Shown here: piece after piece, positions 37,434-50,398 of the stretch
How the letters are laid out: each line of letters opens with the position of its first letter
How positions within the stretch are numbered: the first letter of the stretch is position 1
DNA from: Rallus limicola
Lineage: Eukaryota > Chordata > Aves > Gruiformes > Rallidae
Assembly (NCBI GenBank): GCA_022605955.1
Contig: JAKCOZ010000011.1
Coordinates: forward strand, 8,065,990-8,129,989
Length of the DNA stretch: 64,000 nt
Direction: 5' to 3'
Made by a program: the position numbers and the translations under genes
Notes under the pieces: generated by a model
The model's database searches: none
What the model was told of the DNA's origin: nothing
What the model saw: only the letters and a program-made list of their open reading frames with translations

Positions 37434-40400
37434 AGAAATAAAAAGGCAAAAAAAATCTAGATGACAAAATAATTAGTTTCAGGGAATAACTGGCTGCAGA
37501 AGTCAGAAACTTGGTTCTGTGGTTCTTAATGAATTTTTGGATATGTTATACTTTGGTGGCATTATTTCCCCTGTTGTATGATTCAAGGGTTATTGAACCT
37601 AAATAGCAATTAATCTGCCTGAAGGTGCTATCATCTCCCAGCACAATTAGTCTGGTAACAAATGAGGACCCCAGTTCATTTTGTTGGACACAATGTTATA
37701 GAAATAAATAATGTTATGGGAAGGCTTAGGAAAAATATACTATATATCTGTTAAAAATTGTGTAATGTTAAAGAACAGCACTGCCTACCCCCCTCCCAAC
37801 ACATTGTTATGTACATATATTGGAAAATAAGTGTTTAAATCATATACATGCACTTAAAATGGAAAACAATGGAAGAAGAAGCTGTTGTCAGGTAATGATT
37901 TAGGGGTGCAGTGCATAACTATCTTATATAGTGTATCTCACAGGTCTGTAAAGTCAAAATTGAGAGCAATAAAAGCACTGGAAGAAGTGCTGAAGAGATT
38001 TATGCAAAGCAGAGGATAAATTTTCAGCTTTGGTTTGGATGGAGAACAGATGGAGAATCAGTGAAGTAGAGAGATGTAAGGCAACGGTTCTATTAAGCAC
38101 AAGCTGTACAGAAGATTTTTGCACAAACAGTGATAAAGGCATGTGGAAAGATTGAAAGGGTTTGTACTAAATGAGTTGGACAGACAGTAGGCTGTGAGAA
38201 GGAAAAAAAGCAGAGACTGAGAACCACATACCATCCTCCAGAAGCACTATTTTATAGGTCCAAAATCAAATAGTTTAGAAAAAGGGGAGTTGTTCAGATC
38301 ACCTAAATCACATGAAGGCACTAACCCCCTCTTTTAGGCTCCTTATTTCACCAGCAGGAAGGATAGGTGTCTCTGGAAGAATAATGAGACTACTGGTGCT
38401 AGGTTCCTGTCCAGAATCACCCAGTAGAAGAGTCTGTCTTCTGTAATTAAATCAGAGGAAAGCTAGGAAGACCAGCAGGTTAAATTAGGAGTCAAAGCAG
38501 AATGACTACACTCAGTATGCCATACCAGTGATGACTAAATGGTGTATGAGCTACTTAAAAACATTCTCTGGGGGGACTAAACAACATACCAAAAAGCCTA
38601 AATTTACTCTTACATGCACACTTCTATGCATCCTAGTCTATTTTTAGGACTTGGTATATCTTTACTTAAAAGTACAATCTGCTTCAAAGTGAAGTTTAAA
38701 CTTACCTTACATTTTCCATAACTCTAAACATATTAAACATGCAGCAGTCTCCTTTACTCTTCGTTGTTTCTTGTACTGACCCCCTGCTTGGGAAAATGGT
38801 AACAACAGAAGTTCTGTAAGCCAGATAGGTTTTTCCTTTCTGATTTTGAAAATGGTTTTGTGAGAAGAAGAATAAAACAATACAAAAAATAAATGTAAGA
38901 AAGAAGTTGGCTGAAGTTCTGCTGGTCAATCTATGATGCTGACTTTGCACAATTAAATATTATTTTTATATTCTTCCTAATAGGTAAAACGTGAGACATC
39001 ACTGCAGGAAGTGTATAAAGTAGGCCCTGCATGACTCTTAACTAGCCCTTCCCTTTTCTCCACTAGTAGTCCAGAATAGTATTATCTAGACTCATGTAAA
39101 ATAACTTAAGTATCAATTTTCTTTAATATATTTTCAACAACTGACAGTGGTTGAAATATAAAGAGTATCATCAAGCCTAACTTCCTTTCCTCCAGTCCTC
39201 ATTTTTATCATTTTCTCATATCTTTAAGCATTTTTTACTTCAGTTTTTCCTATCTTAACATAAAACCACAAGCATCAGACCATTTTCCCTGTTCAATATG
39301 AAAAGTCCTCTCTAACCCAAGACAGTGCCAATTATTCTTAAATAACTCCTGACAGACATTCATCAAACTTGTTATTAAAAAAAAGCCCAACACATAGTAC
39401 CAGAATGCAATTCTGGTATGAAGCAGCTCAATCCTTTAGACTTGGACTCATCTGACCTAACTTTTAAGCATGTGGGGTCAGGCAAGGTAAATTCCAGGCA
39501 TTACATGATTTCAGACATGAAAGTATGAATCTATTTCCCATTGTCCCACATAACAGAAATTAACTTATGTATTAGTGGTTTATACCGTAATAGTAATTTT
39601 ATATACTCTATATATATGTTAATTAGTCAATATTATGGCTTCATTCTTCAAGCAGATTGAGGCAATTTCACAAACTTTATGTTAAATGCAAAGTCATTTT
39701 GCTGAGATTCAGTACTTCCCTGCTGGTGCTATTATCCCTATGGACAAGTAGAGGATTGCTGTTATCTCCCAGCTAACAACATTTGGGTGCCTCTCACAGG
39801 AGTTTCCAAAGTGCTCAGTACAATTCAGCCCCTGCTTGCAGCAGGCCAATACTGTCCTTGAACTTTAGGGTTCCCTTTCCTCTGCTATTAGTTGACATAC
39901 ATGTGAACAGCCAGGTGTGATCAAATGTTTGGAGGCATGTGGTGCCAAAGTTCAGCACTGGCACAGAAAGGCTTCCTGCACAGGAGGTGACATTCACAGT
40001 GTTAGACAGACTTGCCAGTTAAAAACATTAGTACTTGACAACCTCTGTCCTTTGGCAAGGATTCATCCCACTTGTCAGCAGGCACCATGATATTTTAACA
40101 GACAAGGGAGTATGCAGCCAGGAGAGCAGCACATCTAAGCACCACAGTGTAATACTACAGCCAAAACCCAACCAAAGCTCTAGACAAGTGCAGACCATTA
40201 CTCCACTTTAGAGGAAACGCTATCTTCCTTCAAATCAAACATACTTCATATATTTCAAAGATATCAAAGGCAGGACAAACACAATCCACATTTTTCTAAA
40301 TTAGTACTAAATTCATAATAATGTACTAATTTCAGCAACTGAAAAATAAACTTTTGCCATGTGCAAAAAGGTCTAGTGTCCTCATTGAAATTTAGCTGTG

Positions 40401-43400
40401 GGATGCTGAGTTGAAGTTTTCCAAACTGATACTGGTGAAAGGCCTTCTCCTTCTTCATCCTGTTTATTCATCCTGCAACCACTGGATGGATATGTATGGA
40501 CCAAAAAATTTATATGGCTAAAAAATTCCAACAAAACCACTCTTCACGTGGCCTAGTTTCCCAGTTGAACTCACCGCTCAGCTGCATGGCTGTACCATGC
40601 ATCAGGATTCTTCAGCACACCAATGAGTTACTAACATGCCCGTTGCTATCAAACCTCATGCAGTATATTTACCAGTGAACACTGTGTCTCTGCACTTACC
40701 AATACATTTCTTTTTAACACTTCAGTGCTTTTTACAATACAGCTGATTGCACTTCTTTACATTTTACCTACCATTAATAGCATAACCAGCAATTAACAAA
40801 CTAGTCATGATTTGATTGCAAGTATGATGCTAATTGTTTCCTTGTGATCTTCCCCTCAGAAACTTAGTTCACCTAAAAATATCTCAAATAAGTCCAAAAA
40901 AATTCAAAGTCAAAATACTGGCTCCACTGTAAACTGCTGTCAAAATTTCCACTGAACTTCAAACAAGTCACAATTTCATACTCAGTTTGTAAATATTCTT
41001 ATGTTCATGTAACTTGTATGCAACTGTCATTTCCATCTCCCTGTCTACCTTTCCCTATTAACATTTTATGTAGCTATCAATGATACTGTTATCAAGGCAA
41101 AATGTAGCTACACTGATCCTCATTGATACACTGTTATCTCAAAACACTTGTAACTGTTAATAGCATAAAAGAAAATCGTGCATGGTAACAGTGTGCCTGA
41201 AATGCAAGACTAACCTAAGAAGAAGCAGAGATGAAAGTAGTGCTTTTGCAGATTAGTTACATAAAAGGAAAATAGAGAAAGCAACAGTAGGAGCCAGAAG
41301 TATCTAGGACTGAATTGTTTACTGTCACAAGAAAGGATTATCCCAGCAAGATTTACAGAGAAGGAGAAAAGGTGTCTACATCTGGTGGCACAAGTCAAAG
41401 GGAACTCTAGGCACCTACTAGAAAGATTAAGATTTGAACAATCTCTTTCCCATGATATTGTTAAGTATCTGTAAGGATGTAATTTCTATGTTAGCTTGGT
41501 TCTGCACTAACCATGGGTATGAGGATGTGTATTATTTGGTCTGAAGAGGTATTCCTGAAAATGTCCTTGGAAAGATTATTCCAAGGGAACACTTCTGTAT
41601 CAAAAAATCCTCATTTGCAACATGATTGTTTTACACAAATCAATTTTAGAACTGTAAGATTCCCAAAAGAGTATCTCTTTTTTAATATACATGATGTTAT
41701 CTTGGTTTAGCATGTTATTTATGGTACACAACAAACTGTGCTACTAATCAGGAGACTAATTTTTGCTTCTTAGCACCTTCACAGCAGTGTGAGTACATTA
41801 GTTTGACACAGAGGTTTATGCTAGTGCACTAGAATGCCCGTTTGCCTGCCCCAAAGCAGAGATTTTGACTTTGTCTTTTGTAATTTGCAGCTGTCTTAAA
41901 TGCTTCAAAGCGGTTGCATCCATTAGTTCTCCCCTCAATCTTCCTTTCTCTAACCAATACCACTCTATCTCCCACAGACATCCACACTGGACCTCTTGTT
42001 ACTCTGTCCTATGCTAGCATCTAGTGCCTCCCTTAAACTGCAGCAGCGTTAGTAGAATTTAGTTGAAGGGCTGCTTCAGATATCAAAAAAATCATGGGTG
42101 TAGGTTTTTATATAGGCAAAGCAGGCTGTCACAGTGTGAACAGCTACAGGGGGTGAAAAAACATTCCTGTATGAGTCCTTTACATTGCCCATGCCTTTTC
42201 CCCAGTGTATATATCAATCAGCTGTTTGAAACCTAATTTGGGCAACAGCCTGTACTTCCTTTGTCTCTCCAACAGCCAGCACAATGTTGGACCTGCTGAA
42301 GTCCAGCCTGCTATGGCTATGGCAGGCTACAGGAGATGAGGAGTTGTAGCTGCTTTTGGAGATGGTGCAAAGTAGTTACTGCTGCAGAGGGAAGCAGTAA
42401 TTCACGCTCACTTTTTCACTGTCCTAATCCCCAAAATTTTCACTGATCCCTTACTTTCCTCAAAGCCTAGACCAGCATGGAACCCCCTGTGAGACTCTGG
42501 GTTACTGACACAAAACTCAGTTTCCTACACTGTGGAAACACTGTGACCCCTTCTGGCTTTACTCAGACAAGTAGAACAGACAAGATACTCCTGTGTTTCA
42601 CACACAATGATGCTGTTCCCACATCCCACAACAATGTCTGTCTTCTACCAACATAATATTGACTCGGTTCTATGTAGCTTTCTACAAATATTGCTCATCT
42701 TACATTATCTTTATTACTAATCACCTCCCAAAATCAAGAAGACACATTTTTAATCTAATAACAAGCAGCAGATAAAACATCTGTGCCTTTTAACTATGGA
42801 TCTTAGGCTTTACCATGTCTGAATGATATGACAGTAGCTCATTATGTTTTCCCACTAAAAAATATGATGATGAGATCAACTTGCTCATTCAGCAGCATCT
42901 ACAACCTGGATTATTATTTTTTTAAAATGATGGTTATGAAATTAACAGGAAGTATTTTCAAATTATTCTTTTCAATAATAACATTATGTTCTTTGAATTT
43001 GTACATATTCAATAAGACCAAAGAAAAAAATCTAGAGTGCATGCATTATAACTCTACAGCATGTCTCCCCAACAGATCCATTTCACCTCCTTTCCCTGCA
43101 ACTCTTTTCCTCTAACAGGTATTCACAACTCTTCTCTCTCAGACTGTCCTATATTTTTATTAATGTGTTTCAAACTAATTTGAAAAGCCAACACACAAAT
43201 GATACAACACATTACAAGCACCAAAATCTTTTCTCAGCACAGGAACTGAGAACAGATTTGTGAGACTATTCAGTGTTAGAGGATAAGCCTGACTGAATCT
43301 AAGCACATATTTTCAAAAGACAAAACATGTGCTTTAGATGAGCAGGACCATAGGAAATGATTTCTGTAATTTCAGCTTTTTAAACACATTTCCCTGTATG

Positions 43401-43516
43401 ATTTCACTGCCTCACTTTCTACTTTATATACATCTCCTAAGGGGTTCTGCATAATTTAGATCCCTGAAGTAACAGAGGTGTCACATATATCAGCAGTAAA
43501 CAGATTGAAAAGTAGC

Positions 43517-43529
43517 GGGGGGGGGGGGG
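43517..43529 (+). repeat. G13 homopolymer run
   Basis: Thirteen consecutive G, followed by a GGAAAGAAAGAAAA purine stretch. Confidence 0.9.
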
Positions 43530-46044
43530 AAGGAAAGAAAGAAAACAAGAGATGTTTACTTGCATTACAGCTACTGAGAAATAACCACTGTGGCTATGCA
43601 CATCATGGCTGTGTGTCTAGTCATGGCTAGTGGTTGCAGGCTGAGTAGCCTACAGCAATGTTCACACTGTTCTGCATCAGAAAAAAGCAGCCTGTGGCAA
43701 TGCAAATACCATAGGCACTGGTGGGCATGGAAATAAACACCTAGGAGTAATAATAACTGCCTACACACTACCCTGGCACTCTGGTAGGCTGAGAGGATTC
43801 CATTTCAATCCAAACATTACACAACTGACCATATTTTACAGGTTTGTAAGTAACTTGTAACAACAAGTTTTGGTGATATCTTTGGTTCATTTGTAGAGCT
43901 CAACAAGCATTTGCACATGTAAGAGAACTTACGGGCTAAAAGTCCTTAAAAATACTTACTTGTATAATTATAGACATAGGAAACAAACAGAAAAAAAACC
44001 CTTTAATGTGAAAGTATCTTCTGAGACATTCTGAAATTGGTGATAAAACAAGTTTTAAATGTTTGTCTCTGCATATTAATATGGGTGCTCAATTTGAGGT
44101 TATATGAAAAAAATGTGAAATCGTTATTTTTAACCAAAACTCCCCGTGAGACTACAGGAATATGATACTCGGGAATGAAGTTCCCCTTCAGCAAAGCGCT
44201 CCTGGCTGGCAAAGCCCTCTGGTGGCAAACCCCACACTAGACCCGGACACCGAATGAAACCCAGACCGGCCAGACACGCTCCTAAAAGTTTTCTTATTCA
44301 GAGATGGCTTGACAGCACTTTCAAACCACATCGTATCAGTCTTAAAAAATTACTGGGCATATCATTAGCGCTTTAGGAGGTGTGTATTTTAGTCACCCTT
44401 ACTTGTTATCTGTAGCAAGAATGGGATTGAAAAGACAAGCTCCATCTTATCCTCTGCAATGCACTGAACAAAGCAGCCCAGGCACCTTAGTCAATAACCT
44501 GCTGCAGTGTAGTGTAGAGTGTTCAAGCATATGCAGTCCTGGGAAGGGAGCTGAACTGGAAAAAAAATCACATTATCCACTAGGTGCTACATGGGCACAG
44601 GCAAGAAAGAGAAATTCTTAGGGCTGTTGTGCTCTTACAACAGCACAAAGTGTTCTTTGAGCTCTGGAGAAGCTCTGAAGAAGTACACAAGAGCAAATAA
44701 AGTGATGGCCATTGCCATCTCTCCAATGGGCTTGTCTCTCCTCACCTCTCTGAAAGGCACAGTATACTAAGGTCGTAACCCTGAGAGTGTATTCACATAT
44801 TTAGTGGATAAAAAAGTAGATTTCTACAAGATATTTTCCAGAATTCCTTTCCAATTCTGGGCAAGTTTTAGATTGCTCTCTATACAGTTACACCCATTGT
44901 TAGTGACAGAGAAAAAGGAAAACACAGAGGTGAAACCAAACCCATGTTTATTCATTTTCTAATAAATTCTTCTGTACTCAAGATTGTGCATTTATGGAGC
45001 AGCACAGAAAAGCTGGCATTTTGGGTCCACTGCTTATCTTTCTAAACTAAAAGCTTAACCTTATAAATATAGTCATTATCTCAGTTCTATTTATTCATTT
45101 ATTTACTGCAACTCACAGCATCAAGTGTCTAAGGCTGGCAGAAACTCTGCAAGTTAAAAAATACCACAGTTCAAACAGGTCCTCTTCACCTCTAGCCATC
45201 ACCACCTCTACCTGATGACCACTTCTGCTTTGCTGAACAGGTTTCTGAAGAAACCTGGAAACTCTGTTTTCAGTAGTAATGGCAGGAATTTCTCTTCCAC
45301 AAACTTTTTCCAGTATAATTATGAGTTCTTATTCCTTACAGCCTTCTCCAACACAATAACCTTTCAGCATACTGCAGGTGCCCTGTCAGGTCTACACCAG
45401 TCAAATTATGCTGAGCTTTGTGGGATAGAGAAAGGACATGGAATTTTACCTTGTAACCCAGATACCTATGGTGCACCATAAGCCATTGAATTCCATCTAA
45501 AATCCATTTATTGAGCTCAGAAATTTGGCTGTGATTAAAGCAATTCTGTATTTAAATAATTTGTCCCTGAAAGTCACTCAGTTTTAACTGGAAGATGCGT
45601 GTAGAGGATCTGCTCTGTTGGTTGCTTGTTTCAGTGTCAATCAAACTCTCAGCTGGGTCATGCATTTTAATTCCTCCTTGTTAAACCCTCCTTAAAGAAT
45701 TCTTTAGTTCTGATTTTTGTTTCCTCTGTAAAGACAGGCATTATAGCCAAGTCACCACCCAGTGTTCTTCTTTCAGTAAGTTTCAGCTCTTTTCATTTGA
45801 CCTTGCAACCATTTCAAGCATTTTCCCCCACACCTCTGGCAGCTCTTTAAGGCACACGGGATGTTTCAACATCTTGTCAAAAGTATGGATTTCTGAAACC
45901 ATACAGATCAGACTGCTCTGTAGTGCCAAGTAGTGACAAAGCGCCGGTCTTGCAGGATAATTAACTTTGAAGAGCCCTCAGAGACTTATGTTATTCCCAG
46001 TGCAATCAATCAGGACCAAAGAAGTTGAATCAGAGCAGTTCTGT

Positions 46045-46784
46045 ACCATACTGATGTGCTTGAGAGAGCTCCTTGAGAGCAGCCCTGCCGAGAAGGACCT
46101 GGGGGTTCTGGTGGATGAGAAACTTAACATAAGCCAGCAGTGGCTCTTGCAGCTCGGAAGGCCAGTGGTATCCTGGGCTCCATCAGAAGAGGGGTGGCCA
46201 GCTGGCACAGGGAGGGGATTGTCCCTCTCTGTTCTCCTGAGGCCCCATCTGGAGTCCTGTGTCCAGATCTGGGGCCCCCAACACAAGAAAGATGTGGAAC
46301 TGTTGGAGAGGGTTCAGAGGAGGCCACGAGGATCATTAGAGGCCTGGAGAACTTCCCCTATGAGGAGAGGCTGAGAGAGCTGGGCTTGTTCAGCCTGGAG
46401 AAGAGAAGGCTGTTGGGTGACCTCATTGCAGCCTGCCAGTACCTGAAGGGAGCAGAGAAACAGGAGGGGATTCAACTGTTTAAAAGGGTAGAAAATGGCA
46501 GGACAAGGGGGAATGGACTAAAGCAAAAGGAAGGAAGGTTCAGATTAGATATTAGGGGAAAGTTTTTTACAGAGAGAGTAGTGAGTTGTGGAACAGGCTG
46601 CCCAGAGATGTGGTGGATGCCCCATCCCTGGATGTGTCCAAGGCCAGGTTGGATGGGGCTTTGGGCAACCTTGTGTAGATCCGGCCTGATGTTGGTGTCC
46701 CTGCCTGTGGCAGGGGGGTTAGAGCTTTATGACCCTTGGGGTCCCTTCCAACCCATGCCATTCTATGATTCTGTGATTCTGTGA
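46045..46784 (+). mobile_element. CR1 LINE 3' end, about 740 bp
   Basis: Plus-oriented CR1 from the GAGAAGGACCTGGGGGTTCTGG block through AGGCTGAGAGAGCTGGGC and GGAACAGGCTGCCCAGAG to the tail ATTCTATGATTCTGTGATTCTGTGA. ORF2 remnants are open in two frames (a shift near 46300). It ends about 160 bp before CpG island 2. Confidence 0.95.
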
Positions 46785-46949
46785 AGTGTGACCTCCTGAA
46801 GGGAACCGGTACGACCCCCACTCCAAACCACTAGAAAAGATAGGCACTTTTTGCATCTTTATCTCGTGCAGAAGGACCCACGAAGCTCTTGAAACTCGCA
46901 GGCTTCACGCTCGCACCTGCTGGCTCAAAGGAACTCTCTGTCTTGCCAC

Positions 46950-48150
46950 CCTCCAGCCCCAGGGGTGAAAGGCCCCCGTGGCAGGGGCAGGCCAGGCACC
47001 CCTCGGGCGACGGGATCCTCCACACGGGGACATGGCGCTCCCGCCTGAGGCTGCTCCTCTCTCCTTCGGTCCCTTCTCAGGCCTCACCGAAAGCCACGCC
47101 GGATGGGGGGGTGTGGGTCGGACACGCCACAGGCTACGTGATGCCCCCGGGAGCGATGAGGGGGCAGCTCCGCGCCACCCACCCCCCCCGCCGTCCCCTG
47201 CGGCGCCCGCAGCAGAGCGCTCGCGCCACCGGCCCGTTGCATGCTGGGAGCTGTAGTCCCAGCGCCGTCTGCTGGGCCATAGAGCTCGGCTGGGCGTGGT
47301 TAGAGCGGCGCTGCGGAGCGCCGAGGCGGCGCGGCGCTGCTCGCCTCCCCCCGGCCGGGAGGTGTGGTACGGGTCTGGCCCGGGCGCGGAGGCGGAGCCG
47401 GGTGCGGGCTGGGGGCGGGAGGTGCCCGTCACAGTCCGGCGCCGCGCTCAGCTGCACGGGCGCGGGTACTTCCCTACTGGAGCCGGGCTGAGCAGCTGGG
47501 TGGGTGAGGCTGCGGGCCGCGGCGGGAAGGGGAAGGAACGGGCGGACCGCGAGCGGAGGCGGGGAATATCGGGGCGGGCGGGCCCGCGCAGGGAGCGGCG
47601 AGTCGCTGGTGCGGGCGGGTGGCCGCGTGGGGTAAGCGCCGCGGGCGGGCGGGTTTGGGCGCTCTCCGTCCCTGTCATGGTCGCCCCGTGCCCCGCCGCG
47701 GGGGCGGCTGCCAGAGGGTCCCCCGCAGCTTCTCCCGGCCGCCCAGAGGGGCTGGGGGCAGACACCGCGCTTCACCGTGTATCTCGGCCTATCCGTACGG
47801 CTGTGGCAGTGGCACGACACCTGCCCCGGGGGAGTTCGGCCTCCGCCGGGCCGGGTCAGGTAGGCTGCGTGGGGCGAGGGCAGCGGGGGACTGCGGGACG
47901 CCCCTGGGGTGGCTGTGGTGGGGACTCCTCAGGGTAAGGAGGCAGCTGGCGGGAGCCTGGGCGGTGGCTGTGTGCCTTGGCACCCCAGGCGCCGTGGCTG
48001 GATGCTGCCGTGGGACGAGTGATGGGGTTTGGGTGTGAGGTGGCCCGAGCACAATGGCTGGTGGGTGTCCAACTGCTTTTGCTTTTCCAGGGGTGTTGTG
48101 AGATGGCCCTCGCGTCCAAGGCAGCCACCCGGGTGGCCCAGGATGTGTAG
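46950..48150. promoter_or_regulatory. CpG island 2: presumed promoter of WDCP copy 2
   Basis: A sharp GC- and CpG-rich block of about 1.2 kb ends 2.2 kb upstream of the copy 2 main exon. The many long open frames on both strands are GC-driven. The island holds a ZNF143/THAP11-type site (47239-47260) and a strong splice donor on the plus strand, GTGGG|GTAAGC, with GT at 47632-47633. A 5' UTR exon of copy 2 from near 47.26 kb to 47631, spliced to the acceptor TTTGTTTAG at 50368, is a reasonable inference. No FKBP1B-like exon is present here, so this is not a duplicate of island 1. Confidence 0.75.
47239..47260 (-). promoter_or_regulatory. ZNF143/THAP11 (SBS2-type) site
   Basis: The minus strand reads ACTACAGCTCCCAGCATGC, which matches the known promoter motif ACTACAnnTCCCAGnATGC of ZNF143 with THAP11/HCFC1. 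This motif is typical of CpG-island promoters of housekeeping genes and usually lies close to the start site. Confidence 0.8.
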
Positions 48151-48915
48151 TATCTTAGCGTATCTCATGAAGCATGTTATCCTCTCCCTTCCATAAGTAA
48201 GTATGGCCATGTGTGCGCGGTTCGGAGCTCCAAAGAACGAGCAGCTAATGTTTTGGTGTTCCTGCAAGTGGTGGCTGCTTAACGAGGTTGAGGTCGGCTA
48301 TACTGGAGTTTAGGGGAGAACCAGGCGGGTGGTCAAGTTGGGAAGTATCTCAAGTGCTCTCTTACTGTGAGCAGGATCCAGTGTACTTACTTATCCCTGG
48401 CAGACATTTACTTAGTTGGCTCTTGCAGATTATAAAATTCAGAGTGTCTCCTCTCCTCTCTTATACCTCTCCAAGGTAACCTGCTTCAATGCTATCATTC
48501 ATAGTTGGAATTTTTCCTTAATAGCTGACCTAAATCTTCTTTGATGAAACTAAGCTGATTATTATCTTCTGCTATCCACAGTAGATCTGGGGAACGATGG
48601 ATCAGTGTTCTCTTGTCAGCAGTCTGGTGTGTGTTTGCAAGTTTCCACTCACAATCTTCTCTGAACTGACTGAGCCCACTTGTGGTTTTTTTCTGGCTCT
48701 TGAGCTCTGTTGAGCATTTCCATCATTGTTGGACCATGAAACTCAGATTTAGGGACAGTACTCCAGTGGAAGTACAGTTAACACTGAGAAAGTAGAATAA
48801 CTATCTCCCTTGAGCATGGCATCCCTTTGAGAAACATTCTGGAGTTGTCTTACTTGTAAATGCTCTCAAATAACTGAACTACTCAATTTGTGGTCCTTTG
48901 TCAGCAGATCTTTTT

Positions 48916-49334
48916 TCACAGAATCACAGAACATTAGGAGTTGGAAGGGACCTCTAAAGATCTTCTAGTCCGATCCCCCTGTCAGAGCAGCATCACCCAG
49001 ACTAAATCACACAGGAACACATCCAGGTGGGTTTGAATGTCTCTAGAGAAGGAGACTCCATAACCTCTCTGGGCAGCCTGTCCCAGTGCTCTTTCACCCT
49101 CACAGTGAAAAAGTTCCTCCTTACATTCACATGGAACTTCCTCTGCTCCAGCTGCACCCGTTGCCCCTTGTCCTATCACTGTCCATCCCTGAGAAGAGCC
49201 TGGCTCCATCCTCCTGACTCTCACCCTTTGCATATTTATAAACATGAATAAGGTCACCCCTCAGCCTCCTCCAAGCTCAAGAGGCCCAGATCCCTCAGCC
49301 TGTCCTCATAAAGAAGGTGTTCCACTCCCTTAAT
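48916..49334 (-). mobile_element. CR1 LINE fragment
   Basis: Minus-oriented CR1 beginning TTCACAGAATCACAGAAC with GTTGGAAGGGACC and GGGTTTGAATGTCTCTAGAG. It shares the subtype of the copy at 4917. It is followed at once by a plus-oriented CR1 tail. Confidence 0.92.
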
Positions 49335-49335
49335 C

Positions 49336-49396
49336 GTTGGGTTGGACTAGATGATCTTTCAAGGTCCCTTCCAACTCCTAACTTTCTGTGATTCTC
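49336..49396 (+). mobile_element. Very short CR1 3' tail, opposite orientation
   Basis: GGGTTGGACTAGATGATC, AAGGTCCCTTCCAACTCC and CTGTGATTCT are the last about 60 bases of a CR1 in plus orientation. They abut the truncated end of the minus-oriented copy. Confidence 0.88.
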
Positions 49397-50368
49397 TCAA
49401 GACACCAGTTAAAAACAGTGGAATGAAGGTTTTCTGTTGGTTTATTTCCTACCTATAAACCAATCATTCCTACTCTGCAGGATTCCTACTCCTAAAGCAA
49501 TATCCAAATGAGGTAAACAACCCTAGAATTACTGCAGATATTTTAAAAAGCATTTAAAAACACATGCATATTCTGGTATGGTTTTTCAGACGTGTGTAAA
49601 TACAGTTCTGCAGGTGCTGCTTTCATCCCCTCTACCCAACGAACAACAGTGAGCTACAAGATGGTTTGTGAACTCTGATAGAATTTAGGAAAAGGGAAAA
49701 AAATACAAATTGTTGCTTTAGAGGATGTTGAAGACACTGAGTCGTTCATATGCTGTCACTGTATGGTTTATGCCTGAGGTAGATGGGTCTGTCTCCCTCC
49801 TGTATTCTGAATTCTTTTAAATTCTTTTCTCATACATTTCTTCAGAAGAACCTGCTTTGACCCTAACTGTCTTCTAAATTGCATTTGCTTTTTTTGAGAG
49901 CAGTAGGGAATAACCATACAAATGCCTCTTCTCACCCACTTAATACAGGATCAGATTTATAGATAATGCATTAATGCTTGGTTATCCTTGTAGGGGATTA
50001 CTTCATCTGGTCACAAATGGTCCAAGCTGAGAGTGAGAGGCGACACTTTGGAAATTTTTAATACTGAAGTCATTTGAAAATACTCTGAAAAGCAGCAACC
50101 TGCCATTTAGATTGAGAGGATAGCTCTTGTGATGGAAATGCAGCAGAGCAACCCTATGTAACTAGCAAAGTTTCTCTTAAAATTGTGTTTCACTGTGGAA
50201 ACATCATAAACAAGTGGTTCCAAGGTGGGGGATTAAGGATGGATGAACATCATGTGTATGTTGACCTCACTGAAGAGCCCAGCATTGGCAGGTTCCTAAT
50301 CTAAATGATCATACAGGTATAATCTACAATAATTATTTTATTCTTTCTTTTCATTCTGATTTGTTTAG

Positions 50369-50398
50369 ATGTCTCACATGAAAAAGTCATGGAGCTAG
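50369..50398 (+). other. Upstream ORF overlapping the WDCP copy 2 start
   Basis: If splicing uses the acceptor ending at 50368, the exon begins directly with ATG and encodes MSHMKKSWS then TAG. This 9-codon frame is shifted relative to the main frame, which starts at 50389 inside it. It could dampen translation of copy 2. Copy 1 has no ATG in the matching 32 bases. Confidence 0.5.

Larger units (their letters stand above)
34799..46044. other. Spacer between the two WDCP copies
   Basis: This is 11.2 kb of mostly AT-rich DNA. Apart from one CR1 fragment, two G-runs and a short TTTGG repeat, I recognise nothing. Short open frames of up to about 120 codons on the minus strand at 35.6-36.4 kb overlap one another and the CR1 fragment and are not supported as genes. 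Confidence 0.6.
48151..50368 (+). other. Presumed 5' UTR intron of WDCP copy 2
   Basis: It lies between CpG island 2 and the acceptor TTCTGATTTGTTTAG ending at 50368. It contains an opposed pair of CR1 fragments; otherwise nothing was recognised. Confidence 0.5.

Noticed and set aside
45967..46784. Open frames of 135 and 214 codons
   Set aside because: They are decayed CR1 ORF2 sequence, not a host gene.
46950..48150. CpG island 2 as a duplicate of CpG island 1
   Set aside because: No FKBP1B exon 1, pentamer tract or matching CCAAT/GC-box arrangement was found in it.
46889..48270. Long open frames on both strands in the second GC-rich block
   Set aside because: Same cause: CpG-island composition. 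No recognisable domain; some start upstream in unrelated sequence.
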